Shown: positions 16,971 through 26,137 of the stretch, in pieces
Numbering within the stretch: the first letter of the stretch is position 1
Layout: the number at the start of each line of letters is the position of its first letter
Source of the DNA: Kitasatospora herbaricolor
GTDB lineage: Bacteria > Actinomycetota > Actinomycetes > Streptomycetales > Streptomycetaceae
Reading direction: 5' to 3'
Assembly (NCBI RefSeq): GCF_030813695.1
Contig: NZ_JAUSVA010000002.1
Coordinates: 4,464,001 to 4,528,000, forward strand
DNA length: 64,000 bases
The notes under the pieces: generated by a model
Databases searched by the model: none
What the model was told of the DNA's origin: nothing
Seen by the model: only the letters and a program-made list of their open reading frames with translations
Made by a program: the position numbers and the translations under genes

Positions 16971-18383
16971 TCAGGCGCCGCCGTCCGCCGCGGCCGTGCA
17001 GGCCGCCGCCCGCGCCAGCAGCAGGGTCCGCTCCCGTCCGTTGCCGGTCAGCGAGGCCGCCCGCCGGAACTCCCCGGCCGCCTCCGGGTACCGGCCCAGC
17101 CGCGCCAGCAGGTCCCCGCGCACGCTCGGCAGCAGGTGGTACGCCTTGAGCGCCGGCTCCGCGGTCAGCCCGTCCACCAGCGCCAGCCCGCGGGCCGGCC
17201 CGAGGGCCATCCCCACCGCCACGGCCCGGTTCAGCTCCACCACCGGCGACGGCGTGACCTGGGCCAGCACGGCGTACAGCGCCGCGATCCGCACCCAGTC
17301 GGTCTCCTCGGCGGTCCGGGCCCGGGCGTGGCAGGCCGCGATCTCGGCCTGCAGCCGGTACGGGCCGCGCGCGGTCCCGAGGGCCTCCGCCCGCTCCAGC
17401 GCGGCGAGACCGCGCCGGATCAGCACGTGGTCCCAGCGTCCGCGGTCCTGGTCGAGCAGCAGCACCGGCTCCCCCGCCGGCCCGGTCCGGGCGCCGGCCC
17501 GCGAGGCCTGGATCTCCATCAGGGCGACCAGCCCGTGCACCTCCGCCTCGGCCGGGGCCAGCTCGGCGAGGATCCGGCCGAGCCGCAGGGCCTCCTCGCA
17601 GAGCGCCGGCCGCATCCAGTCCTCGCCGGCCGTCGCCGAGTACCCCTCGTTGAAGACCAGGTAGACCACCTCCAGCACCGAAGAGAGCCGGCCGGCCAGT
17701 TCGGGGCCCTGGGGCACCTCGAACGGGACCTTCGCCTCGGCGAGGGTCCGCTTGGCCCGGACGATCCGCTGCGCGACGGTCGGCTCGGCGACGAGGAAGG
17801 CCCGCGCGATCTCCTTGGTGCTCAGGCCGCCGAGCAGCCGCAGGGTGAGCGCCACCCTCGCCTCGGTGGACAGCACGGGGTGGCAGGCCGTGAACACCAG
17901 CCGCAGCAGGTCGTCCCCGATGTCGTCGTCCAGGGCCGCGTCGACGTCCGGCAGCGCGCCGGCGCCGTCCCCCTCGACCGCCAGTTCGTGGCCGAGTTCG
18001 TCGATCTTGCGGCGCAGCACCTCCTTGCGGCGCAGCGCGTCCACCGCCCGGTTCTTGGCGGTGGCCGTCAGCCAGGCCCCGGGGTTGCGCGGGACGCCGG
18101 ACTGCGGCCACTGCTCCAGCGCGGCGACCAGCGCGTCCTGGGCCAGCTCCTCGGCCAGCCCGACGTCGCGCACCAGCCGGGCGACGGCGGCGATGACCTT
18201 GGCCGACTCGATCCGCCAGACCGCCTCGACCGCCCGGTGCGCCTGCGCCGTCCGCCGGTCCCCGACGACCGGGTCGGCCTCGGCGCCGCCGCACGCTCCG
18301 CCGGCGGGGACGCCCGGGGCGACCGGCGGGTCGCGGGGGTCGTCGGGGCCGCTGGTGCTGTCCTCGGGAGGCGTCACGGCCAC
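16971..18383 (-). CDS. ECF42-type sigma factor with long C-terminal TPR-like extension
   Basis: A 470-residue protein. Region 2 (VWRIESAKVIAAVARLVRDV, LAEELAQDALVAALEQW) and region 4 (LRLLGGLSTKEIARAFLVAE) are followed by ~230 residues of helical repeat-like sequence (LVFNEGYSATAG..., VELNRAVAVGMALGPARGLA). This architecture is diagnostic of the ECF42 (SigJ/DUF6596) group, which typically works with DGPF/YciI proteins; such a gene lies directly upstream in the same direction. The extension is thought to replace an anti-sigma factor. The start used is GTG at 18383; a second GTG two codons on is possible. Confidence 0.88.
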   Translation of the reverse strand: MAVTPPEDSTSGPDDPRDPPVAPGVPAGGACGGAEADPVVGDRRTAQAHRAVEAVWRIESAKVIAAVARLVRDVGLAEELAQDALVAALEQWPQSGVPRNPGAWLTATAKNRAVDALRRKEVLRRKIDELGHELAVEGDGAGALPDVDAALDDDIGDDLLRLVFTACHPVLSTEARVALTLRLLGGLSTKEIARAFLVAEPTVAQRIVRAKRTLAEAKVPFEVPQGPELAGRLSSVLEVVYLVFNEGYSATAGEDWMRPALCEEALRLGRILAELAPAEAEVHGLVALMEIQASRAGARTGPAGEPVLLLDQDRGRWDHVLIRRGLAALERAEALGTARGPYRLQAEIAACHARARTAEETDWVRIAALYAVLAQVTPSPVVELNRAVAVGMALGPARGLALVDGLTAEPALKAYHLLPSVRGDLLARLGRYPEAAGEFRRAASLTGNGRERTLLLARAAACTAAADGGA

Positions 18384-18489
18384 CCATCAGAGCAGCTCGC
18401 CGCGGGCCGGGCCAACACCGACGCGCCCGCCCGGCACCGGCGCGAAGCACCGGCCTCCCGTACGTACCGGGCCGCGTACCCGGCCGCGA

Positions 18490-18918
18490 CTACCGCTCGG
18501 GTGCGCTGCGCAGCGGCTCGTCCCGGAAGCCCTGCTCCTTGGCGACGGTCTCCGGCGAGACCGCGTCGGGCGGGAAGTCCCCCGCCTCGAAGACCTGCCG
18601 CAGCTCCACCGCACCCTCCTCGAACGGGATCCGGGTCGCCCACTGGACCGCCTCGTCCTTGGAGGAGACCTGGATCAGCCAGTACCCGGCGATCAGCCCC
18701 TCGGCCTCGGCGAACGGCCCGTCCGTCACGGTGGCGCCGCCTCCCGAGTACGAGACGAGGGCGCCCTTGGAACTCGGGTGCAGGCCCTCGGCGGCGAGCA
18801 GCACGCCCGCCTTGATCAGCTCGTCGTTGTAGCGGTCCGTCGCCTCGACGATCTCCTTGCCGGGGGGCGCGCCCTGCTCGGTCTGCGCGTCCGACCTGAC
18901 CAGCATCATGAATCGCAT
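18490..18918 (-). CDS. DGPF/YciI-family protein, partner of the ECF42 sigma factor
   Basis: A 142-residue protein starting MRFMMLVRSDAQTEQG, with the DGPF signature (VTDGPFAEAEGLIAGYWLIQ) of the YCII-related fold. ATG at 18918 begins exactly at the conserved domain. It precedes the sigma gene by 106 bases on the same strand, the standard ECF42 arrangement in actinobacteria. The molecular role of DGPF proteins is not established. Confidence 0.87.
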   Translation of the reverse strand: MRFMMLVRSDAQTEQGAPPGKEIVEATDRYNDELIKAGVLLAAEGLHPSSKGALVSYSGGGATVTDGPFAEAEGLIAGYWLIQVSSKDEAVQWATRIPFEEGAVELRQVFEAGDFPPDAVSPETVAKEQGFRDEPLRSAPER

Positions 18919-19115
18919 GGCTGTCTCCTCCTGCGTCCCGGTCGGGGCCCGGTCCGGCCGGACGCGTCGTCCGGCCGGCCTGTTCCGGCCTCCACCAGGA
19001 CGTCGAAGGGCGGCCCCGGTTCTCGACACGGGCGGCGAGGATTCCTCGAACCGGTCCCGGACCAGGAGCGGGACCGCGTGGGCGCGCTCCGGCGCGGCCG
19101 TCCGGCGGCGAGCCG

Positions 19116-19754
19116 CTAGGCCGGGTCGGCCTTAGCCCGCCTGCTGTGCCGGGCCACCCGGACCCGGTTGCCGCAGCCGACGGTGCACCACTCCCGGCGG
19201 CCGTGGCTCTTCACGAAGTAGAGGATGCAGCCGGGCGCCGGACAGGCCCTGACCTGCTCGACCGCCCGGCCCGCGAGGAGACCGACGCCGGCCGCCGCCA
19301 CCTCCCCCAGGGCGGCCAGCAGGGGGTCCGGCTCGGACCACCTGGTCACCACCCGGGCCGGCCCGCCGGCCGTCGGCTCGAACTCCGGCCAGCTCACGGC
19401 CAGCCGGGCGGAGGCGTTCAGCAGGCCGACCGGTGCGTCGGCCGGGCGTGCGCCGGAGACCGCCGCCGCCGCGAGATCCCGCAGTGCCTGCCGCAGTTCG
19501 CGGAACCGTGCCACGTGGGCCCCGGTCGCGGCGGGCGCGGACAGCTCGGCCCGCAGCGGCTCGCTGAACAGCGCGGTCCGGGACGCCAGCCAGCCGTCGA
19601 GGTCCTCCGGCGTCCGCAGGGCGTCCACCAGGACGCCCCGGGCCCCGCCCCGGACGAAAGTGGTGTTGACCAGCTCAAGGGCGAGGGGCTCGCCCGTGAG
19701 CGGCATCCCGTCCGCCGCCTGCGCCTGCGTGTCCACCGTGCCACCGCCGTCCAT
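19116..19754 (-). CDS. CGNR zinc-finger / ABATE-domain putative regulator
   Basis: A 212-residue protein. The N-terminal ABATE domain (GEPLALELVNTTFVRGGARG, LASRTALFSEPLRAEL) is followed by a C-terminal CGNR zinc finger: CPAPGCILYFVKSHGRREWC and CGNRVRVARHSRR, with four cysteines and a basic tail. Such proteins are considered stress-related DNA- or RNA-binding regulators. ATG at 19754 chosen; an upstream in-frame start at 19793 exists. Divergent from the HPP gene. Confidence 0.85.
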   Translation of the reverse strand: MDGGGTVDTQAQAADGMPLTGEPLALELVNTTFVRGGARGVLVDALRTPEDLDGWLASRTALFSEPLRAELSAPAATGAHVARFRELRQALRDLAAAAVSGARPADAPVGLLNASARLAVSWPEFEPTAGGPARVVTRWSEPDPLLAALGEVAAAGVGLLAGRAVEQVRACPAPGCILYFVKSHGRREWCTVGCGNRVRVARHSRRAKADPA

Positions 19755-19904
19755 CGCCCCATCATCCCGCCCGGTGCGGTCCCCCGGGGGCACTCACCGG
19801 GGGCCCGTACCGGCGGGCGGGCCCTCGGACCCGATACTAATGCGAGTCTCCTGATTCATCCATTATCTTGAGTCGGGTCACGGATCCCCGACGTAGGGAA
19901 GGCC

Positions 19905-20537
19905 ATGTCCGACGCACCCAGCACGACCGCCACCGCCCCGGCCCCGGCGGCCCCCGGCACGGCCCCCGCCCCGGGCTCCGAAGCCCCGAGGCCCGAAGCC
20001 CCGACATCCCGGCGCCGCCCGGCCCTGCTCGCACCGGCCCGACTCCTGAGCCGGCTCGCCGGCAAGGCACCGGCCCGGCCCCCGGCCGCCTTCCTCGCCG
20101 TCGCCACGGCCGGCGGCGTGGCCGGACTGGTGCTCCTGGTGGCCGTCGGCAAGGTGCTGGAGCTGCCCGTCCTGATCCCGCCGCTGGCCGCCAGCGCCGC
20201 CCTGGTCCTCGCCGCGCCGGCCCTTCCACTGGCCCAGCCCCGCAGCGTCGTCGGCGGGCAGCTGGTCTCGGCCCTGGTCGGCTTCGCCGCCCTGGCGGTC
20301 GGCGGCAGCTCGCTGTGGACGGCCGCCGTCGCGGGCGGCCTGGCGATCGGCGCGATGGCGACGGCCCGGACGCCGCACTCCCCGGCGGCCGCGACCTCGG
20401 TGATCGTGGTGCTGACCCAGCCGCCCGCCCTGCGCTTCCTCGGCCTGCTGGCGCTGGCGACCGTGCTGCTGGTGCTCGTCGGCGTCCTGGCCGGCCGCAG
20501 CGGTCGGACGGCCCGCTACCCCGCGTACTGGTGGTGA
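19905..20537 (+). CDS. HPP-family integral membrane protein
   Basis: A 210-residue protein: a ~55-residue Pro/Ala-rich cytoplasmic N-terminus followed by four or five membrane segments (AAFLAVATAGGVAGLVLLVA onward). The order of helices and the PLAQPRSVVGGQLVSALVGF segment match the HPP family, some members of which are implicated in nitrite transport. ATG at 19905 has AGGGAAGG upstream. The short upstream region (19820-19890) is AT-rich and probably carries the divergent promoters. Substrate unknown. Confidence 0.75.
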   Translation: MSDAPSTTATAPAPAAPGTAPAPGSEAPRPEAPTSRRRPALLAPARLLSRLAGKAPARPPAAFLAVATAGGVAGLVLLVAVGKVLELPVLIPPLAASAALVLAAPALPLAQPRSVVGGQLVSALVGFAALAVGGSSLWTAAVAGGLAIGAMATARTPHSPAAATSVIVVLTQPPALRFLGLLALATVLLVLVGVLAGRSGRTARYPAYWW

Positions 20538-20844
20538 CGCCGGCAGCCGGTCAGGCCCCCCGTCAGGCCGGGGACGGGAATTGCGCCGGCACCGGGCGCC
20601 TCGGCCGGAATTCCACCGATCGCCCCTGCGCCCCCGCCATTCGGAATGCCGGACACCGGGCGGGATTCCGGCACCGGCGGTGAAACGGGAACGTCCCGTC
20701 CCTCCGGGGAGGAAATTGGAGGGACTGGAATTCACGGTGTGGCGGATGTCACTCGCCCTCCGGCGGGCGGTGACCGCGGCGGGACACCCGGGACGGGATC
20801 GCCCGGCGCCGCCGGGGCGCGGGGCGGCCGCCGGGGCTGACCGG
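20538..20844. other. Gene-free interval between convergent genes
   Basis: A 307-base stretch between the convergent HPP and LAETG genes. It shows several short GC-rich dyads and no frame with both a start and a ribosome site that looks coding. Confidence 0.5.
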
Positions 20845-20854
20845 TCAGCCCCGG
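20831..20854 (-). terminator. Palindrome overlapping the LAETG gene stop
   Basis: A perfect 24-bp palindrome (arm CCGGGGCTGACC) includes the stop codon of the minus-strand LAETG gene at 20845-20847. It can form a hairpin at the end of the transcript. Confidence 0.6.
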
Positions 20855-22506
20855 TTGCCGGCCCAGTGGCGGCGCGCCGCCATGCCGATCAGCCCCAGGC
20901 CGAGGCCCACGGCGAGCCCGCCGGTGGCGGCCAGCGACAACCCGCTGGTGCCCGCGCCGGTCTCGGCCAGTCCCGTGCCGAGGGAGGCCTGCGAGGTCGG
21001 GGACGGTGCGGGCGCGGCCGCGGTCACCGCGGCGGCCGGCGGGGCGGACGGCTCCGGGCCGCTCTCCTCCGCGGCCGGGGCGACGGCGCGCAGGGCGGGC
21101 CCGGGGGCGGCGGTGTAGCTGCGGACCGTGGTGGGCGCCGGCGCGGCGCCCGAGGTGACGGTGAACAGCGCGGCGCCGGCGAGGGCCTGGCCCTCGACGG
21201 AGGCCCGGCCGGGTGCCCGGTCCAGCGGATCGGCGAGCAGTACCTGGAAGGTGTAGGCCTGGAACTCCCCGGGCGCCAGCGTCCGGGTCCGGGCGCACAG
21301 GTAGACCGTGGGTTCGGCCGGCCGCTGGGCGCAGTCGGCCGGCGCGCCGGCTATCCGGACCCCGGACGGGAAGCTCAGCAGCAGGCCGGCCGGGTCGCCG
21401 TCCGCCGGGCGGCCGCCGTGGAGCGCCGCGGGCGCGTCCCCGTCGTTGCGCAGGGCGAAGGTGGCCGGCACGGTCGCGCCCTGGACGCCCGCGACATCGC
21501 CGGCGACGGCGGACAGGGCGTACGGCCGGCCGGTCTCCAGGTAGGTGGAGGCGCTCTCGCTGCCGAAGCCGCCGGCCTGGCCGGCGGTCAGGGTCAGCGG
21601 CGCCCCGGTGCCCGGCCGGCCGGCGCCCTGGGCGGCGGTGAGCCCGCGCTCCGTGGGGCCGCCGGCGAGGTCCGCGCCGTACTCGAACCGCCCGTCACGC
21701 GGGTCGTCGCCGGCCGCCAGGGCCACGGGTACGGAGAGGCGCAGCACCTCGCCGGGGCGGACCACGGCGTCGTCGAAGCGGCAGAGCACCAGGCCGGCGG
21801 CGCGGTCCGGGTAGCGGCAGTTGCCGAAGTCCCCGAAGGCGGCGGCCGGGGCGTACCCCTCGGGTATCCGGAACCACAGCAGCACGCCGTGGGCCTCGCG
21901 GTCGCCCTGGTTGGTGAGGCCGGTGGCGAGGGTGACGGTGGCGCCCGGCTTCGTCCGGGTCAGGACCGGCAGCTGGGCGACGGAGAGCTGGGGGCCCTCG
22001 CCGACGCGCACCTCGGTGACGTCCCGTCCGGAGGCGCGGTTCACGGTGGCGTTGGTGGCGGTGACGGTGAAGAGGACCGTTCCGGTGGCACCGGCCGGCG
22101 CGCCCTGGGCGGCCCGTACGCCGAGCGTCAGGTGTCCGCCGCCGCCCGCGAAGTCCCCGGGTGCGCAGATCGCCTGCAGGTGCTCGGCGTCGGTGAAGGT
22201 GCAGGGTGCGGGCAGGCGCAGCTCGGCGAGCCGGGCCAGCTGCCGGCCGTCGACGGCGACCTTGACGCCGGCCAGAGCACTGCTGCCGTCGTCGGCCGCG
22301 AAGGAGACCAGCAGGTCGGAGAAGCCGCCGGCGCCGTCCGCGGCCGGGGCGACCAGGGTGCGCGCGCTCGCGGTCACCGTGAACGAGGTCCGGGAGCTGT
22401 CCGCGTGGGCGGGCAGCGCGCCCGCCGCGGCCGCCAGGGCCGCGACCGAGAACGCCGTCGCGGCGCCGCCTGCCCAAGGTCTCCGGCGTACCGGCGAGTC
22501 CCCCAT
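20845..22506 (-). CDS. Large secreted cell-wall-anchored protein with LAETG motif
   Basis: A 553-residue exported protein: RRRPWAGG and a hydrophobic signal ending ALPAHA, several beta-sandwich-like repeats (LTLGVRAAQGAPAG, VTLATGLTNQGDREAHGVLL, VPATFALRNDGDAPAA) typical of DUF11/CARDB-type adhesive domains, an Ala/Pro-rich spacer, sorting motif LAETGAGTSG, a membrane helix and the tail ARRHWAGNRG. Likely a class E sortase substrate on the cell surface. ATG at 22506 opens directly onto the signal peptide. Confidence 0.8.
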   Translation of the reverse strand: MGDSPVRRRPWAGGAATAFSVAALAAAAGALPAHADSSRTSFTVTASARTLVAPAADGAGGFSDLLVSFAADDGSSALAGVKVAVDGRQLARLAELRLPAPCTFTDAEHLQAICAPGDFAGGGGHLTLGVRAAQGAPAGATGTVLFTVTATNATVNRASGRDVTEVRVGEGPQLSVAQLPVLTRTKPGATVTLATGLTNQGDREAHGVLLWFRIPEGYAPAAAFGDFGNCRYPDRAAGLVLCRFDDAVVRPGEVLRLSVPVALAAGDDPRDGRFEYGADLAGGPTERGLTAAQGAGRPGTGAPLTLTAGQAGGFGSESASTYLETGRPYALSAVAGDVAGVQGATVPATFALRNDGDAPAALHGGRPADGDPAGLLLSFPSGVRIAGAPADCAQRPAEPTVYLCARTRTLAPGEFQAYTFQVLLADPLDRAPGRASVEGQALAGAALFTVTSGAAPAPTTVRSYTAAPGPALRAVAPAAEESGPEPSAPPAAAVTAAAPAPSPTSQASLGTGLAETGAGTSGLSLAATGGLAVGLGLGLIGMAARRHWAGNRG

Positions 22507-23295
22507 GAAAAGCCCACTCCCCCACAGAACATGACGCGCAGCACTCCGGATCAAACCACTACCGCCCCGGCGACGCCACTTCGTTCCACCGCCGCCCGAC
22601 TCGTACACGTAGCACCCTTCCCAGGGCGCGCGACGGCGCCGGGACGGCCGCCGGAACATCGCCTGTACGGGTGGTGGCCGGGCAGCGCCGCACCGGCGGC
22701 CGGCCGGCGCCGGCGGGCCGCCCGCGGGTGTCCTCCGGCGGCGGCGGAAATCCGCCCGGAGGGGGGGAAGGCGTAGTCCGGTTCGAACTCCTGCGCCGAA
22801 TGACCGTTCGGCCGGTCGGGCCGGCGTACGGAAATGCGCGGAACGGGGCGAATTTCCCCCGGAGTGGCACCGGCCTCCGCTGCAAGTTCCTGCACTTGCG
22901 GAAACCTGCAATCAGGCGCCACTTGTTCACCGGCCGACACACTGTGATGGTGGAGACACGCCAAGTCGTCCGGGCCGTCGCAGCCCGATGAAGGCGACTT
23001 GCTCTTCGCATGGGTGCGCCCGGTACGTCCGTGCCGGCGCACACGGGGGGAAGAGCACCGGGGGGAAGCCATGTGTGGTGATGGCCTCCCGTCTCCGGGG
23101 CCGGTGAGGCGTTGCTGCTCCGCCTCATCGGAAGCGCCGTGAGCTTGGCGTTCACCGGCGGGCCCCTGGGGCCGGGCGTGCCAGCGCACGGCCGGCCCGG
23201 GGGGCCGCCGGCAAGCGGAGTCCTTGATCGCGGACATGCACCTCCCCTGCGATCATGATCGGACGTTGAGGGACATCCGGCAGGGAGTTGTTCGA
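22507..23295. promoter_or_regulatory. Long intergenic region with a possible small peptide ORF
   Basis: 789 bases with no convincing gene. Around 22860-22935 the sequence is less GC-rich, with TGCAAG/CTTGCG-like short dyads. A 23-codon ORF (23071-23142) starting MCGDGLPSPG, with GGGGGGAAG just upstream and three Cys, precedes the LuxR-type regulator; it may be a small peptide gene or chance. Nothing else is recognisable. Confidence 0.4.
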
Positions 23296-24273
23296 GTGAC
23301 CGCGGATCCGACGGCCGGCCAGGGCACGGGTGTGCCGGACGAGCCGGCCCGGCAGCTGTACCTGGCGATCCTGGCCGAGGGCGGGCGGATACCGGTCAGC
23401 GCGGTGGCACCCTCCGCCGAGCCCGCCCTGCGGCAGCTCCTCGACACCGGCCTGCTGATGCCGAACGCGGTGGACGCCTCCTACACGGCGGTCAGCCCGC
23501 GCGCCGTGACCGACCGGCTCGGCGCCGAACTCCGCTCCGAGGCAACCCGGTTGCTGGTCCGAGCGGAGGGCCTGCCGACCGCGCTGGACGGCCTGACCAA
23601 GGCCTACGACGCCGTTCCCCGGCTGCCCGACCAGCGCGGTGACACCACCCTGGTCCAAGGCCGCGAGGCCATCCGGCACCGGATCGCGGAGCTGCTCTCG
23701 GACTGCCAGGAGGGGCTGCTCACGGCGCAGCCCGGCACCCGCGAGGCCACCACGATGGCGCTGGCCCTGCGTCAGGACGTCCCGCTGCTGTTGAGCGGCC
23801 GGAGCCTGCGCACGCTGTACCAGCCGACGGCCGTCCTGGACGGCAGCGCGGCCGACTACGCGCTGGAGGTGTCCCGGCTCGGGGCCCGGCTCAGGGTCCT
23901 GGACGAGCCCTTCCAGCGGATGATCATCGTCGACCGGTCGATCGCCGTGGTGCCCGCCGCCGACGACCACAGCCGGGCGGCGTTCATCTCCGACCCCGCC
24001 GCCGTCGCCTTCCTGGTCGCCGTCTTCGAGCGCGACTGGGCCCGGGCCGACTCGGTCGAGTGGGAACCGGCGGCGGCCAAGGGAGCGGCCCGGCTGGCCG
24101 CCGACCGGGTCGGCCGGCTGCTCGCCACCGGGCTCACCCAGCGCGCGGTGGCCACCCGGCTCGGCCTCAGCGAGCGCACCGTGGCCGCCCACATCGCGCG
24201 GCTGCGCGAGCGGCACGGTGCCCAGACGCTGTTCCAGCTGGGCTGGCTGATGCGGGGCGGCCGGGGTGAGTGA
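23296..24273 (+). CDS. LuxR-type regulator with TrmB/PLD-like sensor region (paralogue A)
   Basis: A 325-residue regulator. The C-terminus is a LuxR-like helix-turn-helix (GLTQRAVATRLGLSERTVAA, HIARLRERHGAQTLFQLGWL). The N-terminal ~60 residues resemble a degenerate winged helix, and the middle (QGREAIRHRIAELLSDCQEG, LRTLYQP, LRVLDEPFQRMIIVDRSIAV) resembles the phospholipase-D-like sensor region of TrmB-type regulators. GTG at 23296 has GGGAG eight bases upstream. It is clearly paralogous to the protein at 26138-27157 along its length, including LDEPF.R.MIIDR and the LFQLGW ending. It may sense the small peptide encoded nearby (inference). Confidence 0.8.
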   Translation: MTADPTAGQGTGVPDEPARQLYLAILAEGGRIPVSAVAPSAEPALRQLLDTGLLMPNAVDASYTAVSPRAVTDRLGAELRSEATRLLVRAEGLPTALDGLTKAYDAVPRLPDQRGDTTLVQGREAIRHRIAELLSDCQEGLLTAQPGTREATTMALALRQDVPLLLSGRSLRTLYQPTAVLDGSAADYALEVSRLGARLRVLDEPFQRMIIVDRSIAVVPAADDHSRAAFISDPAAVAFLVAVFERDWARADSVEWEPAAAKGAARLAADRVGRLLATGLTQRAVATRLGLSERTVAAHIARLRERHGAQTLFQLGWLMRGGRGE

Positions 24274-24841
24274 ACGCACCGCCACCCCCCGGCCCGGCGG
24301 CCGGCCCTCGGCGCCGGCACGGGCCACGTACCGCCCGGATCGGTTCCGCCGGCGGCTCGCCCGGGAGGGGGCGGTCCGCCGGGCGGGGTCCGCGGCGACG
24401 CTGCCGGGCGGTCCTGCCGGTACGGGTGGGGCACGTGGGGGGCGATGTCCGGTGGCGCGGCGGTCGCCGGCAGGGCTGCGGTGTCCGGCGGCGGTCGGCG
24501 TGCCGCCGGCCGTCGGCCCGACGGCGGTCGGCGTCCGGGGCGTGGCCGGCGTCCTGACGGTGCGCCGCGCGCGGGACGGTCAGCGGGCCGCGCGGAGGCG
24601 CCGGGGAGTGCCCGGCACCGGGAGCGGGTGCGGGCGGTCTGCCGACGTCCGGTTCGGGCGGCTGCCGTCCCGGGGGGTGACCCGGTGGGTGATCAGCAGT
24701 CGGGAGGGCCTGGCGAGCGTGCGGTTGCCGGCCGCCGCCCGGGGTAGCGGGAGCGGTACGGCGCCGAGTGGCTCTTCCGGCCGGGCCGGCAGGTGCGGGG
24801 AGCCGGGGTGTGTCCCGGTGGACGGAACGTGGTGCCGGGGG
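24274..24841. other. Gene-free GC-rich interval
   Basis: A 568-base interval between the regulator and the convergent NDT-like gene. It is very GC-rich, with GGCGGTCGGCGT-like short repeats near 24490-24535. Long open frames here look like composition artefacts; no coding pattern, RNA gene or terminator could be supported. Confidence 0.4.
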
Positions 24842-25468
24842 TCAGCCGGTCGCGGCGCCGGTGGCCCAGAAGTCGAACGGTCCGACGGCCGGCGGCTGCT
24901 GGCGCGGGATGGTGAAGTGCTCGCCGGGGGCGGTCCAGAAGCCCTCGCGCAGCGAGAGCGCCATGCCGGCCCAGTCGAGCGCGGTCTCCACGGTGTGCCG
25001 CAGGGCCTCCTGCGACCAGGTGTCGTCGAAGACGAGCGGCAGCACGGGGGCGACCTGCTCGATGGTGGCGATCAGCGGGTTGTGGGTGATCGCCTCGTCG
25101 ACCAGCAGGACGACGGGCTTGCGCAGCGCGGACGCCCAGCCGAGCTCCAGGCTGACCCCGGCGCTGAGCGGCGCCCCGACGTACGCGAACACCAGGTCGG
25201 CGGTCTGCAGCGCGCGGAAGTCGGAGGGGACCCGCGGCTCGGGCGCCCGGCCGGCCACCGTCCAGGCGTCGCTGTGGTGGGCGCTGTACACGGCGGCACC
25301 GCTGCGCAGCAGCGTGGACCGGAGCGTGGTCAGCCTGGTCCGGCTCGCCAGGGTCACCACGCTGTCGGCAGGCCCGGTCAGTCGCATCAACGGCGCGGCG
25401 AGGAACACTCGGGCTCGCCGGCCCTCGGGGGCATGACCGGCGTGATCGCGCTGGTAGGGCTCACTCAT
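24842..25468 (-). CDS. Nucleoside 2-deoxyribosyltransferase-like protein
   Basis: A 208-residue cytoplasmic protein. RARVFLAAPLMR at the N-terminus and TADLVFAYVGAPLSAGVSLE followed by LGWASALRKPVVLLVDEA match the nucleoside 2-deoxyribosyltransferase/DRTGG-like Rossmann fold, where Asp and the SxxxELG glutamate contact the nucleoside. The catalytic Glu position (SLELGWA) is retained. Its place between two paralogous regulators and a secreted peptide suggests a role in the same system, for example making or cleaving a nucleoside-type ligand, but that is inference. Confidence 0.65.
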   Translation of the reverse strand: MSEPYQRDHAGHAPEGRRARVFLAAPLMRLTGPADSVVTLASRTRLTTLRSTLLRSGAAVYSAHHSDAWTVAGRAPEPRVPSDFRALQTADLVFAYVGAPLSAGVSLELGWASALRKPVVLLVDEAITHNPLIATIEQVAPVLPLVFDDTWSQEALRHTVETALDWAGMALSLREGFWTAPGEHFTIPRQQPPAVGPFDFWATGAATG

Positions 25469-25879
25469 GTCGACTCCGGGGGAATGGCCGGCCGGAGCGG
25501 GGGCTCGGGTCGGCCTGCGGGCTTTCGGGCTGGCGGTGACCGACGCTCACGGCATTCGGATGCCAGTGTTGAGTTTTGGTTGACGGATCAATATGTGGCG
25601 ATATGCCTGGTATGGTCTGCGGAAACCATGAGCTGATCGTCCAACAAGCACCGCAAAGGCGTCCACTGTCACGCGGTGTCATCTGGCTGCCTGGCAGAGA
25701 GATGACAGCCCCCCGCCCTACTGCTCCCGCCGACCATCTGCCAGAGTTAGCTTCGCTTCGAAAGATTGAGGATCAGGAATCCGGCAGAATCGATTGCCGT
25801 TCCTGGACAACGGCGGGCACAGTCGATCGAATGTGAACCGCAGTAGTCATGTAGGCCTGATCTTGAAGGAAGTGGTCTT
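25469..25879 (+). promoter_or_regulatory. Promoter region of the DLIW peptide gene
   Basis: A 411-base divergent interval, AT-richer than average at 25560-25640 and 25750-25870. TTGACG occurs at about 25578 followed by TATG-rich sequence, a plausible promoter core. Closer to the peptide gene there are GAATCGATT (near 25788) and CGATCGAAT (near 25822), an imperfect dyad that could be a regulator site. No other gene is seen. Confidence 0.4.
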
Positions 25880-26122
25880 GTGCGCAAGGCGCGTCGTCTC
25901 GTCACCGTGGCCCTCCTCGCCGGAGCAGCCCTTTTCGTCGGCTCCGGTCCGGCGAGCGCCGACCTGATCTGGAACAGGTCCGTCCCGGCCAACCCCGTCG
26001 AGACGGTCACGGTGGCGCCCCAGCCGGCACCGCAGCCGGCGGGCGACGGAGACCTGATCTGGACCGTCGCCACCCCCCGCCCCGCAACGCAGTCGCTCAC
26101 CGGCGACCTCATCTGGACCTGA
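25880..26122 (+). CDS. Small secreted peptide with three DLIW motifs
   Basis: An 80-residue precursor starting at GTG, with GGAAG about 9 bases upstream. Residues 1-27 are a classical signal peptide (basic RKARR, hydrophobic VALLAGAALFVGSG, cleavage after PASA). The mature part is ~53 residues and begins DLIWN, then a Pro/Val/Gln-rich linker, GDGDLIWTV, another Pro/Thr linker, and ends TGDLIWT at the C-terminus. No Cys. The same four-residue motif at the start, middle and end of such a short chain is striking. It sits between two paralogous LuxR-type regulators. Possible roles are an extracellular signal precursor, a surface-assembly peptide, or a repeat-core RiPP; no modification gene is adjacent. 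Confidence 0.8.
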   Translation: MRKARRLVTVALLAGAALFVGSGPASADLIWNRSVPANPVETVTVAPQPAPQPAGDGDLIWTVATPRPATQSLTGDLIWT

Positions 26123-26137
26123 TCCAGGGCCGCTCCG

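Noticed and set aside
24274..24841. Long plus-strand frame running from 24266 to 25636
   Set aside because: It crosses the antisense of the NDT-like gene and shows no domain or ribosome site; composition artefact.
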